The position numbers were made by a program, and so were the translations under genes. From Amycolatopsis sp. (GTDB taxonomy: Bacteria > Actinomycetota > Actinomycetes > Mycobacteriales > Pseudonocardiaceae): a stretch of DNA of 52,143 nt. The DNA is taken from assembly GCF_025464955.1 (NCBI RefSeq), contig NZ_JAODNM010000058.1:1-52143 (forward strand). The letters are read 5' to 3'. Shown here in pieces: positions 52,025-52,143 of this stretch (position 1 is its first letter; each line of letters starts with the position of its first letter). The notes under the pieces were generated by a model, which did not search any database, was not told where the DNA came from, and saw only the letters and a program-made list of their open reading frames with translations.

Positions 52025-52143
52025 CGAGGGCGGTGGTGCGCAACCCGCTGCGCGACGAGCGGGACAAGCGGCTGCCCAGGATCGCCGGGCCGTGCGGCGT
52101 GGTGATCTTCGGCGTCACCGGTGACCTGTCCCGCAAGAAGCTG
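52021..52143 (+). CDS. zwf: Glucose-6-phosphate dehydrogenase, N-terminal part (cut by window end)
   Basis: The first 41 codons of zwf. The GTG start overlaps the pgi stop as GTGA, and the frame reaches VVIFGVTGDLSRKKL, the NADP-binding loop (GxxGDLxxxK) of the family. The rest lies beyond the window. It feeds glucose-6-phosphate into the pentose phosphate pathway, completing the logic of the operon. Confidence 0.93.
   Translation, partial: MTRAVVRNPLRDERDKRLPRIAGPCGVVIFGVTGDLSRKKL

Overview
The window reads as chromosomal DNA of a high-GC actinomycete. It is most likely from the Pseudonocardiales, with an Amycolatopsis-like organism the best guess. The supports are the strongly GC-biased third codon positions, frequent GTG starts, a 6C RNA, an XRE/DUF397 pair, an actinobacterial VLRF1-type peptidyl-tRNA hydrolase and a SufR-controlled suf operon. 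The right half also keeps a gene order I recall from Mycobacterium tuberculosis around Rv1445c-Rv1466: suf, mptB, ABC exporter, ctaA, qor, ctaB, tkt, tal, zwf. I see no transposase, phage gene, tRNA, rRNA or CRISPR array.

Left part (1-12.6 kb): a Chlamydia-like class Ic ribonucleotide reductase small subunit with Phe at the radical-Tyr position; a cytochrome P450; a PAS-GGDEF-EAL protein with both catalytic motifs degenerate; a PrxQ/Bcp peroxiredoxin; then, on the minus strand, a cyclopropane-fatty-acid synthase-like methyltransferase, an LCP cell-wall ligase and a GNAT acetyltransferase. An alpha/beta hydrolase, a SIS-domain protein and an ABC exporter with a candidate operator follow.

Middle part (13-27 kb): a 69-residue HTH protein, an ABC-F ATPase and an acVLRF1 peptidyl-tRNA hydrolase lie in line and suggest a translation-rescue neighbourhood. 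Next come a large secreted subtilase-fold protease with Glu at the usual His position, a dGTPase, an orphan lycopene cyclase-like flavoprotein, an EAL-CBS-GGDEF protein, a NarL-type two-component pair and a snapalysin-like secreted metalloprotease. A 6C small RNA precedes a 58-codon unknown gene.

Right part (27-52 kb): the compact operon sufR-sufB-sufD-sufC-sufS-sufU-sufT (minus strand) builds Fe-S clusters. Diverging from it are mptB (alpha-1,6-mannosyltransferase) and a two-gene ABC exporter, then heme A synthase. Further on are an ATP-grasp protein, a quinone oxidoreductase/GNAT pair, an FKBP lipoprotein, a HelD-like RNA polymerase helicase, an XRE/DUF397 module with a divergent small gene, ctaB, and the central-carbon operon tkt-tal-pgi-zwf (zwf cut by the window end).

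The most unusual signal lies in the DNA between and inside the genes. There are two arrays of short ACTC-core repeats with a 21-22 bp period, two related CTCGTGAG dyads at convergent gene ends, a 21-bp repeat shared by two distant intergenic sites, and an over-represented interrupted palindrome TCCA-N3-TGGAC (six exact copies found by eye).
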